This document shows, piece after piece, positions 27,119-37,267 of a DNA stretch of 64,000 bases (positions are counted from its first letter, which is position 1; every line of letters begins with the position of its first letter). The position numbers were made by a program, and so were the translations under genes. The notes under the pieces are model-generated. The model saw nothing but the letters and a program-made list of their open reading frames with translations, was not told the DNA's origin and did not search any database. Source of the stretch: Algoriphagus sp. Y33 (GTDB lineage Bacteria; Bacteroidota; Bacteroidia; Cytophagales; Cyclobacteriaceae); assembly GCF_014838715.1 (NCBI RefSeq), contig NZ_CP061947.1, positions 2,914,001-2,978,000 on the forward strand, given 5' to 3'.

Positions 27119-30100
27119 TCAATTGGTTCTCAAAAACTGCTCTACTTCGGTAATGGTGACTATACCCGAATCGGTCTCTTTCTTCAGCAATCTTAAATTG
27201 CCTTCCTCATCGTAGGAATAGGTGATCGCAAAATTCTCCTCATCAAGAATTGAGGAAAGACGTAATGTCACCGGATCATACACATAAGATTTCATCATGG
27301 CATCGGATGGCATAATCCTCACATCATCAATCCACATTGCTGAGTTTGCCCCTTTTGAAAATTTTGTTTGGATACGTTTGGTGCCCGGTGGAACCACAAA
27401 ATCCCCTTCGACTTTTCTCCATTTTTCAACGGCATGTGAGGATGGATGGAATCTGGTTGAAGAAATAACCGTCCCCGCCCCATTTTCAAAGATTAACTCA
27501 ATAAACTGATTTGGATCCGAGATAATGGAATTGGAAGACTGACCGTTTGACACCCAACTTGAAAAACTATATTTCTTTGCCGGCTGAAGACTCAGCAGAT
27601 CCTGGGTAATTGACTCGGTAGGATTCACGATCTTCATACTTCTCTTGCCTGTATGGGCAAAATTGGAATCAAAAATCAATGTCTCCGGGGTATTTAGCGT
27701 AACCTTAAAAACAGCACGGGTATATGCCCGACTGAACACATCAGGAAGATAGCCAATGGGTATGACAAGTATTGTTCTATTAGGATCCGTTGGATGCGGT
27801 TGTTTGCAAATTATTGAAGTATTGCTAAAATTCGGAAGTGAACCATAAATGTCCAACGGTGCTTCGATTGACACGGAATTGAATTCACTTATTTCTTCCA
27901 TGGGAATATCAACCACAGCCAAATATGTAGTCAGCCTGATATTTGCCTGAATAGGTTTAAAATCTGAACCCTGAAATAATCTCCAATTTCCAATTACCGG
28001 GCTGGAAATGTCCTCAAAATCGGTGACTAGAATTTCATTTTGCCTGGCATTGGAAGCACTTGCTATTACATTGGCCCCTTTGTAGCCATATAAATTGGAA
28101 CTGTATATCCCCAAGCCATCCACTGATTCATCTGCAAAACCCTCTTCACTATAGGAATTGTTTTTTGCACCCAATACCCATCCGTTTTCTATATCCTGGC
28201 CGGGGTTTATATAAGAAAATCCCTTTAGATCATAGGTTCCATCTGCTGATAGATTCGGCTGGTCAGAATACGACCTTTCGCCATCATAGAAATAGGATGC
28301 CAGTGGATTCCATACCCCTGATTTACCATTCTGAAAGTCACTTAGGCCTGATAAATCGGCATTCTTAAAATTCTTAACCCAACTATCGGCATAGGATTGG
28401 ACGCTGGAATTAATCACCTGTCCACTTGTCGGCACTGTAACTTCATAGGAAACCGTTTCCAGATCATTCTCTGAAATTTCCGCTGCCTGAAAATTAACGG
28501 ACCTCGTATTGGACAGTTCAAAAAGAATGGTGTTGCCACACTTAAAGTTGACTTTCAAAGTGACGGGATATGTTCCATTCGACGCATAAGCATGAACCGG
28601 AGTTCTATCGGCTGAGCTGTTTCCATCACCAAAAGTCCATTCATAGGATAAGGGGGTACACCCTTCTATTAAATTGAGATCCGGCTCAAATGCAGCCGCA
28701 CAGTACACGTTATAGGCATCGAATGCCACTGTTCCCAAAGAAGCCGTGTTTTTGGTGAGGACATGGTTCCTGCTTCTCAATGTCAGCAATGGTGCATTAC
28801 TGTGTGTAATCGTATAATAATATGTCCCATATTCAGGATCGGTCAAATAAGGAGTGGTATACCTATAACCCGATCTTGAGGTTTCAGCCTCCATCGGCAC
28901 TCCGGTTCCATTCACCAGTTTATACCATTTATAGGTAGCATTGGAATAAGGCCATCTAATTTCTCTATCCACCTCAGCAATGAATTTAAATGTGAATCCA
29001 ATTCTTTCAGTGGAATTTTTCTGTACATCAACCAACCCTTGGGGTGAATAGGTAAATTGACTTCCTGAAAATGAGCTGTATACACTCAAAAAATCATTGA
29101 AAGAAAAATTACAATAGGAAATATCCACCAAACCGGTTACTGCGCTCACTTTCTCAGGCAGTTTACCTTTCAGTCCCGGATTGTTGTTTGTCCTGAACTC
29201 CAGTTTATAGGGCCCTTCGCCCATCAATCCCGGAGGAAGCTCCCCTGAGAACCCATTATACCCTATATTAAATGTATTAAGCATCTTCTGCTCCCCCAGC
29301 CAGGCTGGGATTGTTCCGGAAAGGCCACTTCCATAAGCAACAAAAGATTTAAGGCCTGTAAAATTAGCGGTTCCGCCCGGAAGGCTTCCTGAAAATTGAT
29401 TGTCATACAGAAACAGTCCCTCCAGATGAGGCAAACTCAACAAGGTTGCCGGAATAGCTCCGCTCAGCTTATTAGCTCCCAATTGGAGGTAGCTAAGGGA
29501 AGACATTTGATTGATCTGGGAAATAATGGGGCCTGTTAAATTATTTCCTGTCAAATAAAGCGTATGGAGAGAAGTCAAATTGCCGAATGAAGTAGGTATA
29601 CCACCCGTCAGATTCGAATAGGTCAACAAGAGAACCTGAAGCTGGGAGAGATTTCCCAATTGGGCAGGTATGGTGCTAACCAAAAGAGGATTATATGAAA
29701 TATTCAAATAAACAAGATTTGTGATAGAACCAAGCTGTGTCGGGATTGCCCCGGAAAACTCGTTATTACTCAGGAGCAACTGACTTAAACCGGTCATGCT
29801 CCCAAGGGTAGCGGGTATAGCCCCGGTAAGATGGTTGCCATCCACATTCAGTGAGTTCAGGTAAGTCAGTCCACTGATAGCGGTCGGCAAAGTGCCGACT
29901 AAGTTATTGTTTTGCAAATTCAATTCCACTACATGCCCTGCGCCATCTACCGTAATTCCATACCACCCACTCACATCCGGCGGAGAACCTGCCGTGGTCC
30001 ATCCTGTTTTATTAGTCCAACCTGATCCACCCGAACTGTTATAGATCGCCTTAAGTGCATTGAATTCAGCTAATGAAACTGCCGGGCTCGACATAATAGA

Positions 30101-30337
30101 ATATTGACTTGCTCTGTTGGATGGGGTTGACATTTCATCCCCCTGGCTATTTTCCATATCAGAATCATTAAAAGAAAAAGAAGAGACAAATCTTGTCTGA
30201 ATTTCCTCTTGAACCCTTTGCTCCATTTCCATCCTTAGCTGTTCCAAACCCTGGCTTTCAGTTTCCGCTTCGGACTGGGCGGAAATATTCTGTACGAGTG
30301 CTACATACAGAATCAATACGGTATATATCTTTTTCAT
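27119..30337 (-). CDS. Secreted LRR-PKD protein with RHS-associated C-terminus
   Basis: 1072 residues. Signal peptide MKKIYTVLILYVALVQNISA; LRR cap FNALKAIYNSSGGSGWTNKT followed by plant-type LRRs (~85-380); a PKD-like domain (~575-640, SYEWTFGDGNSSADRTPVHA); a long beta-rich region containing a probable carbohydrate-binding-like domain (FANKRSMKIVNP-type motif, ~900-1000); and an RHS-like end (YVYDPVTLRLSSILDEENFA, YSYDEEGNLRLLKKE). The LRR part resembles the insert of the next gene (WTNKTGW/WTNKAGW). Its start codon follows the upstream stop immediately (TAA ATG at 30340-30335) and its stop lies 9 bp before the RHS gene. Probably a partner of the exported RHS complex; exact role unknown. 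Confidence 0.8.
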   Translation of the reverse strand: MKKIYTVLILYVALVQNISAQSEAETESQGLEQLRMEMEQRVQEEIQTRFVSSFSFNDSDMENSQGDEMSTPSNRASQYSIMSSPAVSLAEFNALKAIYNSSGGSGWTNKTGWTTAGSPPDVSGWYGITVDGAGHVVELNLQNNNLVGTLPTAISGLTYLNSLNVDGNHLTGAIPATLGSMTGLSQLLLSNNEFSGAIPTQLGSITNLVYLNISYNPLLVSTIPAQLGNLSQLQVLLLTYSNLTGGIPTSFGNLTSLHTLYLTGNNLTGPIISQINQMSSLSYLQLGANKLSGAIPATLLSLPHLEGLFLYDNQFSGSLPGGTANFTGLKSFVAYGSGLSGTIPAWLGEQKMLNTFNIGYNGFSGELPPGLMGEGPYKLEFRTNNNPGLKGKLPEKVSAVTGLVDISYCNFSFNDFLSVYSSFSGSQFTYSPQGLVDVQKNSTERIGFTFKFIAEVDREIRWPYSNATYKWYKLVNGTGVPMEAETSRSGYRYTTPYLTDPEYGTYYYTITHSNAPLLTLRSRNHVLTKNTASLGTVAFDAYNVYCAAAFEPDLNLIEGCTPLSYEWTFGDGNSSADRTPVHAYASNGTYPVTLKVNFKCGNTILFELSNTRSVNFQAAEISENDLETVSYEVTVPTSGQVINSSVQSYADSWVKNFKNADLSGLSDFQNGKSGVWNPLASYFYDGERSYSDQPNLSADGTYDLKGFSYINPGQDIENGWVLGAKNNSYSEEGFADESVDGLGIYSSNLYGYKGANVIASASNARQNEILVTDFEDISSPVIGNWRLFQGSDFKPIQANIRLTTYLAVVDIPMEEISEFNSVSIEAPLDIYGSLPNFSNTSIICKQPHPTDPNRTILVIPIGYLPDVFSRAYTRAVFKVTLNTPETLIFDSNFAHTGKRSMKIVNPTESITQDLLSLQPAKKYSFSSWVSNGQSSNSIISDPNQFIELIFENGAGTVISSTRFHPSSHAVEKWRKVEGDFVVPPGTKRIQTKFSKGANSAMWIDDVRIMPSDAMMKSYVYDPVTLRLSSILDEENFAITYSYDEEGNLRLLKKETDSGIVTITEVEQFLRTN

Positions 30338-33300
30338 TTATGGTATTGGACGTGGTGTAGGGATTCGATCTCCTCTAGAAGTGGTGAACGTAGAGCCGTT
30401 TTCAGGCTTCTCCAAGCCTGTAATAGACCTGCTGATCGGAGTAAGTATATTTCTGTTTCCTGATCGATACACTTTAGCCTCCAGATCGCTGTAATTACTC
30501 AAGTCCGCATCTGCGGAATAAAAAACATGTTCCCCATTAATACTTCCCTGATATATCCCCCGGGCCACCGGAATCCGTAGATCACCGGAATAGGTGTACA
30601 AGAGCAGTTCATCTCCTTTTATAAGTAAATTGGAATTTGCCCTAGTTGACCCAAACACAAATTCATCCATGGTCTCTTTGTATCTGGCGAGATCGGGAAT
30701 TTTTATAGCATAACCGACAGTGGTTTTTGAAGGCCCCATGCCGGAGTAGGTATGGTAAGCAGGAACTGACAGGGAATATATAGGAGCCTCAAAATTATTG
30801 TTTACTTTTTGTAGTATGGTAGCGCCTGTCAGGGCATCCCAACGTAAGTGCTGCGCAAGGATTTTTGAGCCGAGATTGGATGACTCAACTGACTCAAGGA
30901 TGCCTTGCTGAAAAATGACTTTATTGGTGACTATGGTCCTGAGTTTATTCTGAACCCTCCCCACATTGGGATAAACCGATGGCAGCGGAAAAATAAAAAT
31001 GAAGTCGGCATTAAACGTGGCTCCTCCTGAATAAGCCACATCCGTAATTTCCCTGGCATCTACGATAAAATCGGATTGATAACCATAATATACATTTTTG
31101 TCAGCCGGTCCCTGTTCATCCAAGAGAGAATAGACGTTGTTTCCTCTCGTTGAAAACAAACTGTTAACTTTTGCTGTTTTTTTCCTGTTTAAAACACCTA
31201 CCTCAGCTCTATAATTATACCTTGTCCAAGAAATTGGCTCAGAACCAATTTCGCCCGTATTCCCCTGCGCATATACCTCCTCAGATTTGAGTTTCCCATG
31301 CATATCATTTAACACAATGCCATAGCCCTGGCTCGCCACAAAATCATTCTCCTGAACTTTCAAAAATGGATTTGGAAATGTGGCAATATTGATTTTCTCT
31401 TTTTTCAAGTCTGTTTCAAGGGGAATTACCGGAAAGTCCCTGGCAGTATAGAACTCCATTCTTTTCATACCCGTAGTCCCATAGGTCGCATTGCTGCCTT
31501 CCGGTATCACAAAATCATGAAGTATTTCATAACCTGCTTTTTTGGCTGAAGGCAGACTCAAAATCTTCACCTCCGAATATCCTACAGAAGGCGAGGGGTA
31601 TAAACTTTCGTTTACCGGATATTCAAAATACAGATTGGCATTACTTCTCAATTTTCTGATTTCCTTGTATTGTTTGGATTTCCTAAGTGTATTTTCTTCC
31701 CCACCGACAAAAGGTTCGAATGTGCTTACCCCGCTACTGATCCTGTTCCCCTTTTCCATTTGGGTGTAATCGTACACCTGCCCATAAGTACCCTCAACAT
31801 CATGTTGCCATCCATCATCGATCGTGATTTGCCGGACTCGATGGCCGCCTCCTATTTTATCATAATTAGCACTTAAGAGACGTACGCCGGATTTTTTCAG
31901 GTTTATCTCCCTTCCCCAATTGTTGTTCTTGCAATAGTCATTAAAGCCCTCTATGGTTTGCCGTATTGATCCGGCAATTCCCGAAAGCCCCTTATTCAGA
32001 TTTATCCGCTGTTTTGCCGAGTTTGCGCGGGAGAAACTCTTGGTCAAATTTGCTGCCCAAGGCTGGTCCAATTCTAGGTGTTTCCATGCCATGGCCGCAA
32101 AGGGATGGACTCCATTGATCTTAGCCAGCTCAAACTCTCCCGAGACATAATTCCCCGTGCCATCCTTTATCAGCGTCATAGGAGCATTCAAGTTTATGTT
32201 GAGGTAACCCTCTATAAGTTCAAAATCACTTCCCTGAGGTTTTCTTAGATTAACATCCAGTTTCACAAAAACCTCTTTGGTATCCATATCCAAATACTTC
32301 ATTACCTCTGACTTTTGGTCTATGGAGGACAGGGTTCCGCCAATCGGTTTATCCAGTTTAAACCTTATTTTCGGAGTGGTAGATTCCGGATTAAACCCGT
32401 GCACCAGCCTGTCCCCGCGTTCAGTACCGGAGAGTTCCATTTTCGCCATAGCCCCTGCCTGCCCGCTCTGGACAAAAGCATACCTATCGGCTTCATAGTC
32501 TACCTTAATGGTTCCCTTTGAGGGCAATACTATGGAGGATAAATTCCATGCGCTGGCAAACTGATCCTGTAACCCTTCATTTTCAGCACGCTGATCAACG
32601 TAAGGCCAGTCTATAGTTGATTCCCCGTTGGATAAAGCAGGTTTATAATTTCCCCACCGGTCTTTGGAATATTGGGAGTATGACGGGTTAAAATCAGAAT
32701 AAGTAAACGTGTAAGGATTTTGGCTGCCCTGGGTACCGGCACCGTTTTCGATAGCCACTGATTTCAATGTCAGCTTTCCCGTACCCCCTACCGCATTTGG
32801 CAGATTGGAACAAAGGCTGTTGTCATAGGTGAATTTTACTTTCTTGATGGGATCTGACTCTCCCCCAAAACGGGTAAACAATTTTACTTCCTTTAGACTC
32901 TTCATGCCCATTCCGCCGGACGGGCTGGCATTATCCTGAAAACGGTCTACCGCCCCCCTAGCATCTGCCCGATCCTGAGTATCAAAAACAAACTTGGCAA
33001 TATGGGTTTTCGTCTCCGCCTGTTTGAGGAAATACACCTCTTTCTCCCCATAGGTAAATGCTCCCTGGTCGTCCCTCGCATCAATGGCAAAACCTTTTAA
33101 ATAGTGTGCTTTTAGATACGGGTCGCGCCACTTGTACCTGTTTGCTTCATCAGTGATTTTTTGATAGGAAAACTTAACCCAGTATCCCAAATCATCACTA
33201 CTCACCCCATCTGCTGTGACATCCACGTAATCCGAACCTTGTATGGAGGTGAGCAAGTAACTGTAGGCGTAAGCAGGGATTTCCGTTTTTTTATAGTATT

Positions 33301-35122
33301 CCTTAGTGCCGGGAATTTTATAATTGGGTTTTCCATTGGTTTCGGATACCGTGGTAAACAATCCATCGCCGCGATTGGTGGAAAAATTATGCTCTTCCTG
33401 TACCAAATTATATACCGGCAGACCGAATATGTACCGGAGTCCATTCTGATCCGTAATTATGTAGCCGGCAATATGGTGCTCGGGAAAATTACCCCTGTCC
33501 AGAGAAACAATGTTATTGTTCTTGTCAAAATATTCAATGTTGAGTTCAGGGATTAAACTGAGGTTATTTTTTAGAATATCTGCGTTGATAAGCGGAAGCA
33601 CTTCCCGTTGAGTCTCTGCCTTCATTTTCTCCCCGAAAGGAAGCTGGGGACTTGATGCGTATCCCTGCTTTTCATTTACCATGTGGATCATCCCACCTCC
33701 CTTTTGAATTCTCACGTTAACAGCTTCCAATCCTCCCGTCTTATCATACAGGGACTGGGAAAAACTATTGCGGTCCCCGACAAAACTATAGTCAACCGGT
33801 GCAACTTCTGATGATTCAGCTGTTCTGTTGAAAAAAAACTTTTCTATAAATTCGGCTCCCCATGCCCAGAATCCTGATTTATTTTCAGCATAGCTGGGGG
33901 TGGCATTGATGCCTACATGCTTTCCACCAACTTCCACTCCGGCGGAAAGCCCAATAGAATGGGACTTTACCGTGCTTTCGGGAACCAATCCAAAGTCATT
34001 TCTATACGCTCTGAAAGTCCCCCCAATACCTGCTGCTGAAACACTGAACAGGTCATAGGTATGGTGCGGGATTGCCAGGTTGGGGGAAAAAGAATTGATC
34101 ATCCCGTCCTTTTCCCTGTTTAGATCAATAAGATAATCGCTGTTTGGATTTACTTTGTGAAAGTTGGAGTATCCATAAGCGGGTGTTCCTACCCGTATTC
34201 CATCATCTTTAAATCCACTTTCATTATAATACCCTGTCACATGGCCATTGGGATAGGTCCCAACTACCCCTATCCCAACTTTGACGGTTGCAGAAAAACT
34301 CTTATGCAACATGGGAAAGGGATTTTGTGGAAAATAAGAAGGATGGGCAAAAGAAAAGGACGTAACACTGGTACCTGAACCAATCGTTTCTTTGGTAGAT
34401 TCTGATTCAGCCATTGGAATTATGGAAGTTAATCCAATTGAACTTAAACCGGATTTAGAATTATAAACCCCGTTCATCCCCGCCTGAAAGGATTCAGAGC
34501 CATATGAAAACCCCATGCCGACTGTTCCTCCTTCGTTCGAATCAAAGTTCAGTCCCAGGTTTGCTCCTACCTGCGGGGATTTTGCTACTTCCGAAAGCCC
34601 AAAATCAGCAGAGATTGAATAGCCCGGACCATTTAAATTATTATTATAAATACCCAGACCCAGACTGGGTTTAACTTTAAATATCGGAAATCCTATTACC
34701 TCAAGTCCAAGTCCCGCCTGCACACCTACCGTCACACTTGGAACCATACTCACTGTATTGTGAATTAAATCCCCTGCAAACTCATCCGGATATCCCCTCA
34801 GCTGACGGTTAATCGCCCCTGAGGACAAGATCCAGCCCAATCCTACCCAGGATGCTTCGTCGTCCATTTGGGATCCGGCTGCATAGGATAGGGTAAACGG
34901 ATAGCCTCCATTTGGCCCAGGCAATTCGAAAAGCGGGATATTGTAAGAAAAATCACCGGTAAAGGGATCTACCATTTCATTGGTACCAATAGCCGAAAAA
35001 CCCCTGAATTCAGGAGCGGATGGTCCTGAGGTCAATGCAAAAACCCGGGTTGATCCCATCGGAACCAAAAAAGTCAACAATAAAAAAAGTGCGATACTTT
35101 TCCTTCGCTTGTATAACAACAT
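30338..35122 (-). CDS. SpvB/TcB-like large secreted RHS-partner protein
   Basis: 1594 residues. The N-terminal signal (KRRKSIALFLLLTFLVPMGS to VFA) is followed by a SpvB-like start: GTNEMVDPFTGDFSYNIPLF, GGYPFTLSYAAGSQ, WVGLGWILSSGAINRQLRG. Large SpvB-type proteins normally form part of the shell around RHS cocoons (TcB of Tc toxins). The rest has YD/PxxxV-type beta segments, KVKFTYDNSL and DFNPSYSQYSKDRWGNYKPA, as in Bacteroidota proteins encoded upstream of RHS genes. No T9SS C-terminal domain is evident (ends GDRIPTPRPIP). It is placed 19 bp after the 255-aa gene and directly before the LRR-PKD gene (TAA ATG junction). It probably assembles with the RHS protein; this is inferred from position and family. 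Confidence 0.78.
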   Translation of the reverse strand: MLLYKRRKSIALFLLLTFLVPMGSTRVFALTSGPSAPEFRGFSAIGTNEMVDPFTGDFSYNIPLFELPGPNGGYPFTLSYAAGSQMDDEASWVGLGWILSSGAINRQLRGYPDEFAGDLIHNTVSMVPSVTVGVQAGLGLEVIGFPIFKVKPSLGLGIYNNNLNGPGYSISADFGLSEVAKSPQVGANLGLNFDSNEGGTVGMGFSYGSESFQAGMNGVYNSKSGLSSIGLTSIIPMAESESTKETIGSGTSVTSFSFAHPSYFPQNPFPMLHKSFSATVKVGIGVVGTYPNGHVTGYYNESGFKDDGIRVGTPAYGYSNFHKVNPNSDYLIDLNREKDGMINSFSPNLAIPHHTYDLFSVSAAGIGGTFRAYRNDFGLVPESTVKSHSIGLSAGVEVGGKHVGINATPSYAENKSGFWAWGAEFIEKFFFNRTAESSEVAPVDYSFVGDRNSFSQSLYDKTGGLEAVNVRIQKGGGMIHMVNEKQGYASSPQLPFGEKMKAETQREVLPLINADILKNNLSLIPELNIEYFDKNNNIVSLDRGNFPEHHIAGYIITDQNGLRYIFGLPVYNLVQEEHNFSTNRGDGLFTTVSETNGKPNYKIPGTKEYYKKTEIPAYAYSYLLTSIQGSDYVDVTADGVSSDDLGYWVKFSYQKITDEANRYKWRDPYLKAHYLKGFAIDARDDQGAFTYGEKEVYFLKQAETKTHIAKFVFDTQDRADARGAVDRFQDNASPSGGMGMKSLKEVKLFTRFGGESDPIKKVKFTYDNSLCSNLPNAVGGTGKLTLKSVAIENGAGTQGSQNPYTFTYSDFNPSYSQYSKDRWGNYKPALSNGESTIDWPYVDQRAENEGLQDQFASAWNLSSIVLPSKGTIKVDYEADRYAFVQSGQAGAMAKMELSGTERGDRLVHGFNPESTTPKIRFKLDKPIGGTLSSIDQKSEVMKYLDMDTKEVFVKLDVNLRKPQGSDFELIEGYLNINLNAPMTLIKDGTGNYVSGEFELAKINGVHPFAAMAWKHLELDQPWAANLTKSFSRANSAKQRINLNKGLSGIAGSIRQTIEGFNDYCKNNNWGREINLKKSGVRLLSANYDKIGGGHRVRQITIDDGWQHDVEGTYGQVYDYTQMEKGNRISSGVSTFEPFVGGEENTLRKSKQYKEIRKLRSNANLYFEYPVNESLYPSPSVGYSEVKILSLPSAKKAGYEILHDFVIPEGSNATYGTTGMKRMEFYTARDFPVIPLETDLKKEKINIATFPNPFLKVQENDFVASQGYGIVLNDMHGKLKSEEVYAQGNTGEIGSEPISWTRYNYRAEVGVLNRKKTAKVNSLFSTRGNNVYSLLDEQGPADKNVYYGYQSDFIVDAREITDVAYSGGATFNADFIFIFPLPSVYPNVGRVQNKLRTIVTNKVIFQQGILESVESSNLGSKILAQHLRWDALTGATILQKVNNNFEAPIYSLSVPAYHTYSGMGPSKTTVGYAIKIPDLARYKETMDEFVFGSTRANSNLLIKGDELLLYTYSGDLRIPVARGIYQGSINGEHVFYSADADLSNYSDLEAKVYRSGNRNILTPISRSITGLEKPENGSTFTTSRGDRIPTPRPIP

Positions 35123-35141
35123 AATCTAGCTTAATAAGGGA

Positions 35142-35909
35142 TTACTTTTCTATAATTCGTTTTTTGACCGGATCCATATTGAATAAAATGGAATTGTAAT
35201 TTGGAGCTGAGACATCACAGGCCACATTGACTGTCTGATAGTCAATCATCCCGCAGGAATCCGTGACTTTCAATTCAATCTGATACGGAGGTGGTAAGTC
35301 CACCAAAATCCCGCTGCTGTATCCCTGGATTGGTATCAACTCTTCAAAATCAGCATCTCCCCCGGAAAACTTCCATTCAATCAGGTAAGGGGCTTTTCCT
35401 CCTTTTACATCACTAAAAAACTCAATTAACGTGTTGGACGGAGTCTGACAGTCTATGTTGATGGGAGATTTTACAATGTTTACTTGTATGGGCAACTCAT
35501 CCCGCAGGGGATCTATCAATAAGTTCTTTTTGTATCTTTTCCCCATGTCGTCCACCAGCGAGAGGTCAAAAATCGTGGGTTCCTCCAGCCCTGACAAGTC
35601 TACATTAGCAAGCAAAAAACTGTTATTGCCGAAACTTTTCCGGAAGATGTAGCTATCGGAATTCTGATCTGCTTTATTTTCCAAAACTATCCGGACAGAA
35701 TCCTTCGTTCCGAATTTATCTTCAAAGATCACCCCTATTTTACCCCCATGATACGCTATCTGCTGAAAGTCGCCCTGAACGGCATTGAGATGGACATAAT
35801 AAACCGTGGTATCAGATGTCCTCAAATGATTTTCAAGTTCATCGTACTGTTGGGCAAACACTGATGATGTCCAAAGCAAAATCGTGGATATTAATACAAC
35901 ATATTTCAT
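35142..35909 (-). CDS. Secreted protein of the RHS operon, unknown function
   Basis: 255 residues with signal peptide MKYVVLISTILLWTSSVFAQ. The C-terminal half looks like a PKD/Ig-type beta sandwich (APYLIEWKFSGGDADFEELI, PPPYQIELKVTDSCGMIDYQ). There is a Cys in NIDCQTP and in VNVACDV that may form a disulfide. Its start codon overlaps the stop of the upstream gene (TAATG at 35911-35907), showing translational coupling. No enzymatic motif. Likely a structural accessory of the exported RHS assembly. Confidence 0.72.
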   Translation of the reverse strand: MKYVVLISTILLWTSSVFAQQYDELENHLRTSDTTVYYVHLNAVQGDFQQIAYHGGKIGVIFEDKFGTKDSVRIVLENKADQNSDSYIFRKSFGNNSFLLANVDLSGLEEPTIFDLSLVDDMGKRYKKNLLIDPLRDELPIQVNIVKSPINIDCQTPSNTLIEFFSDVKGGKAPYLIEWKFSGGDADFEELIPIQGYSSGILVDLPPPYQIELKVTDSCGMIDYQTVNVACDVSAPNYNSILFNMDPVKKRIIEK

Positions 35910-37267
35910 TATTTGCGGGATAATTTGGAGATGCCTATTCTAAAATCGACTACATTATTATAGCCACCCTTCAGGGATTGCGGATTCAAAAGTGTTTGGA
36001 TATTAAGTTTCGTCTCCCCGCCGGGCGAAAGATTAAACAATCTCCCTGCACCTAGCTTAAGGTTGGAATAAAGGCCTTCGGCTTCGGTAACAACTTCAGA
36101 AAAATCCGGATTCCTCCTAAATGAATTTTCCACGATTACAAAAAGCTTATCTTCAAAGATTTTTCGTCTGGCAAACAGTCTGGCTCCTATGGCAGAAAAG
36201 TCTTTGCCCGAAACCCCTATTTCAGGTCCAAGCCCCAATTCATAAAATTCGCTTAGCCTAACCCCCAAACTTCCCGAAAAATCAGAAACCGATACGTTAT
36301 CCTTATACTTTTCCATAGAGACAAGCCCCTCAAAAAACAGGTTATCCTTAAGTTTCTTCTTTTCGGAAATCAGATACATACTTAGGGAATCCTGTATTTC
36401 CTCGCTGATTCTATAGAGTTTGTCACTTGCAAGAGAACGAATACTGTCTACTATTTCCCTGTCCTTGACACTTATGACCCGCTTTGCCATGGCTTGCTTT
36501 TGGGTGACACCCTCCAAAGCCATCGCCTCACCGCCTATCTCCCCGGAAAATTGTGATTCAAGCTCTTTTTGAAACTGATCTTTATCCTGCCAAGGCAGAT
36601 CCCGCATTTGGCCACCAAAAAGGGAATCAGCAGAAAATCTTTCCAAAATAGAGGTTGGGATAGAATCAAAACCACCATCTAAATAGTGGGTAAGACCGGC
36701 AGGCTTACCCTCTTGTAGCCGACGGACAGCCTTATCTTCCCACAGTTCGTCGGGGATTAATGAATCCTCATTGAAAGTCGGCTCCCCGCCGGATTCCTGC
36801 GGCATTTTTACAAAACGGAGAATGTTTTTCAATGAATCGGCACTTTGCGGTTTTTGCTCAGAGGCTTTTTGAAAGCTTCCGATATTCTTTAAAAATAAAT
36901 CTGTCTTCTGCCCTTTGATAAGGGTATCGACAGGTAATTTTTCAACAAAACTTCCTGACAGAGAATCAAAATCATCATCAAAATATTGGGTAATGACGGC
37001 AGATTTTCCCTCCTCCATCGGAAAGACCTTGCCGGACACTAAAGAATCATATTTAATGCCCTTCTCCAATTTAGAAGCAGGCAATATCCCGCTATTCCTG
37101 AGAAAGGATTTTGATAAGTCGCCCTTTTTCGGTGTTGACTGTATAGTGTCTAATACGGGAGAAAATATTTCAACACGTTCACCAATTATTTTTTCTACCC
37201 TGCTCTGAGCCGGGCTTTCAAACGTGAAGCAAAAAATCAATACCAAGAAACAATATCCCTTTGCCAT
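35909..37267 (-). CDS. First gene of the RHS operon: exported protein with internal duplication
   Basis: 452 residues with signal peptide MAKGYCFLVLIFCFTFESPA. Residues ~70-134 and ~168-234 are a degenerate direct repeat, e.g. EEGKSAVITQYFDDDFDSLS against QEGKPAGLTHYLDGGFDSIP, both ending SFQK/QFQK. After a helical stretch (~255-310) the last ~130 residues look like an outer-membrane beta sheet or barrel (LSEFYELGLGPEIGVSG, LKLGAGRLFNLSPGGETKLN, NNVVDFRIGISKLSRK). An outer-membrane anchor or platform for the RHS proteins is a reasonable inference; no family is recognised. A 16-bp palindrome lies about 60 bp upstream. Confidence 0.7.
   Translation of the reverse strand: MAKGYCFLVLIFCFTFESPAQSRVEKIIGERVEIFSPVLDTIQSTPKKGDLSKSFLRNSGILPASKLEKGIKYDSLVSGKVFPMEEGKSAVITQYFDDDFDSLSGSFVEKLPVDTLIKGQKTDLFLKNIGSFQKASEQKPQSADSLKNILRFVKMPQESGGEPTFNEDSLIPDELWEDKAVRRLQEGKPAGLTHYLDGGFDSIPTSILERFSADSLFGGQMRDLPWQDKDQFQKELESQFSGEIGGEAMALEGVTQKQAMAKRVISVKDREIVDSIRSLASDKLYRISEEIQDSLSMYLISEKKKLKDNLFFEGLVSMEKYKDNVSVSDFSGSLGVRLSEFYELGLGPEIGVSGKDFSAIGARLFARRKIFEDKLFVIVENSFRRNPDFSEVVTEAEGLYSNLKLGAGRLFNLSPGGETKLNIQTLLNPQSLKGGYNNVVDFRIGISKLSRK

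Noticed and set aside
30338..35122. T9SS C-terminal sorting domain on the large RHS-locus proteins
   Set aside because: No conserved T9SS CTD pattern is visible at their C-termini.
13054..37267. Direct duplication of the tRNA-Asn 3' end marking an integrated island
   Set aside because: No second copy of the T-arm/acceptor sequence was found in the window and no integrase gene is present.
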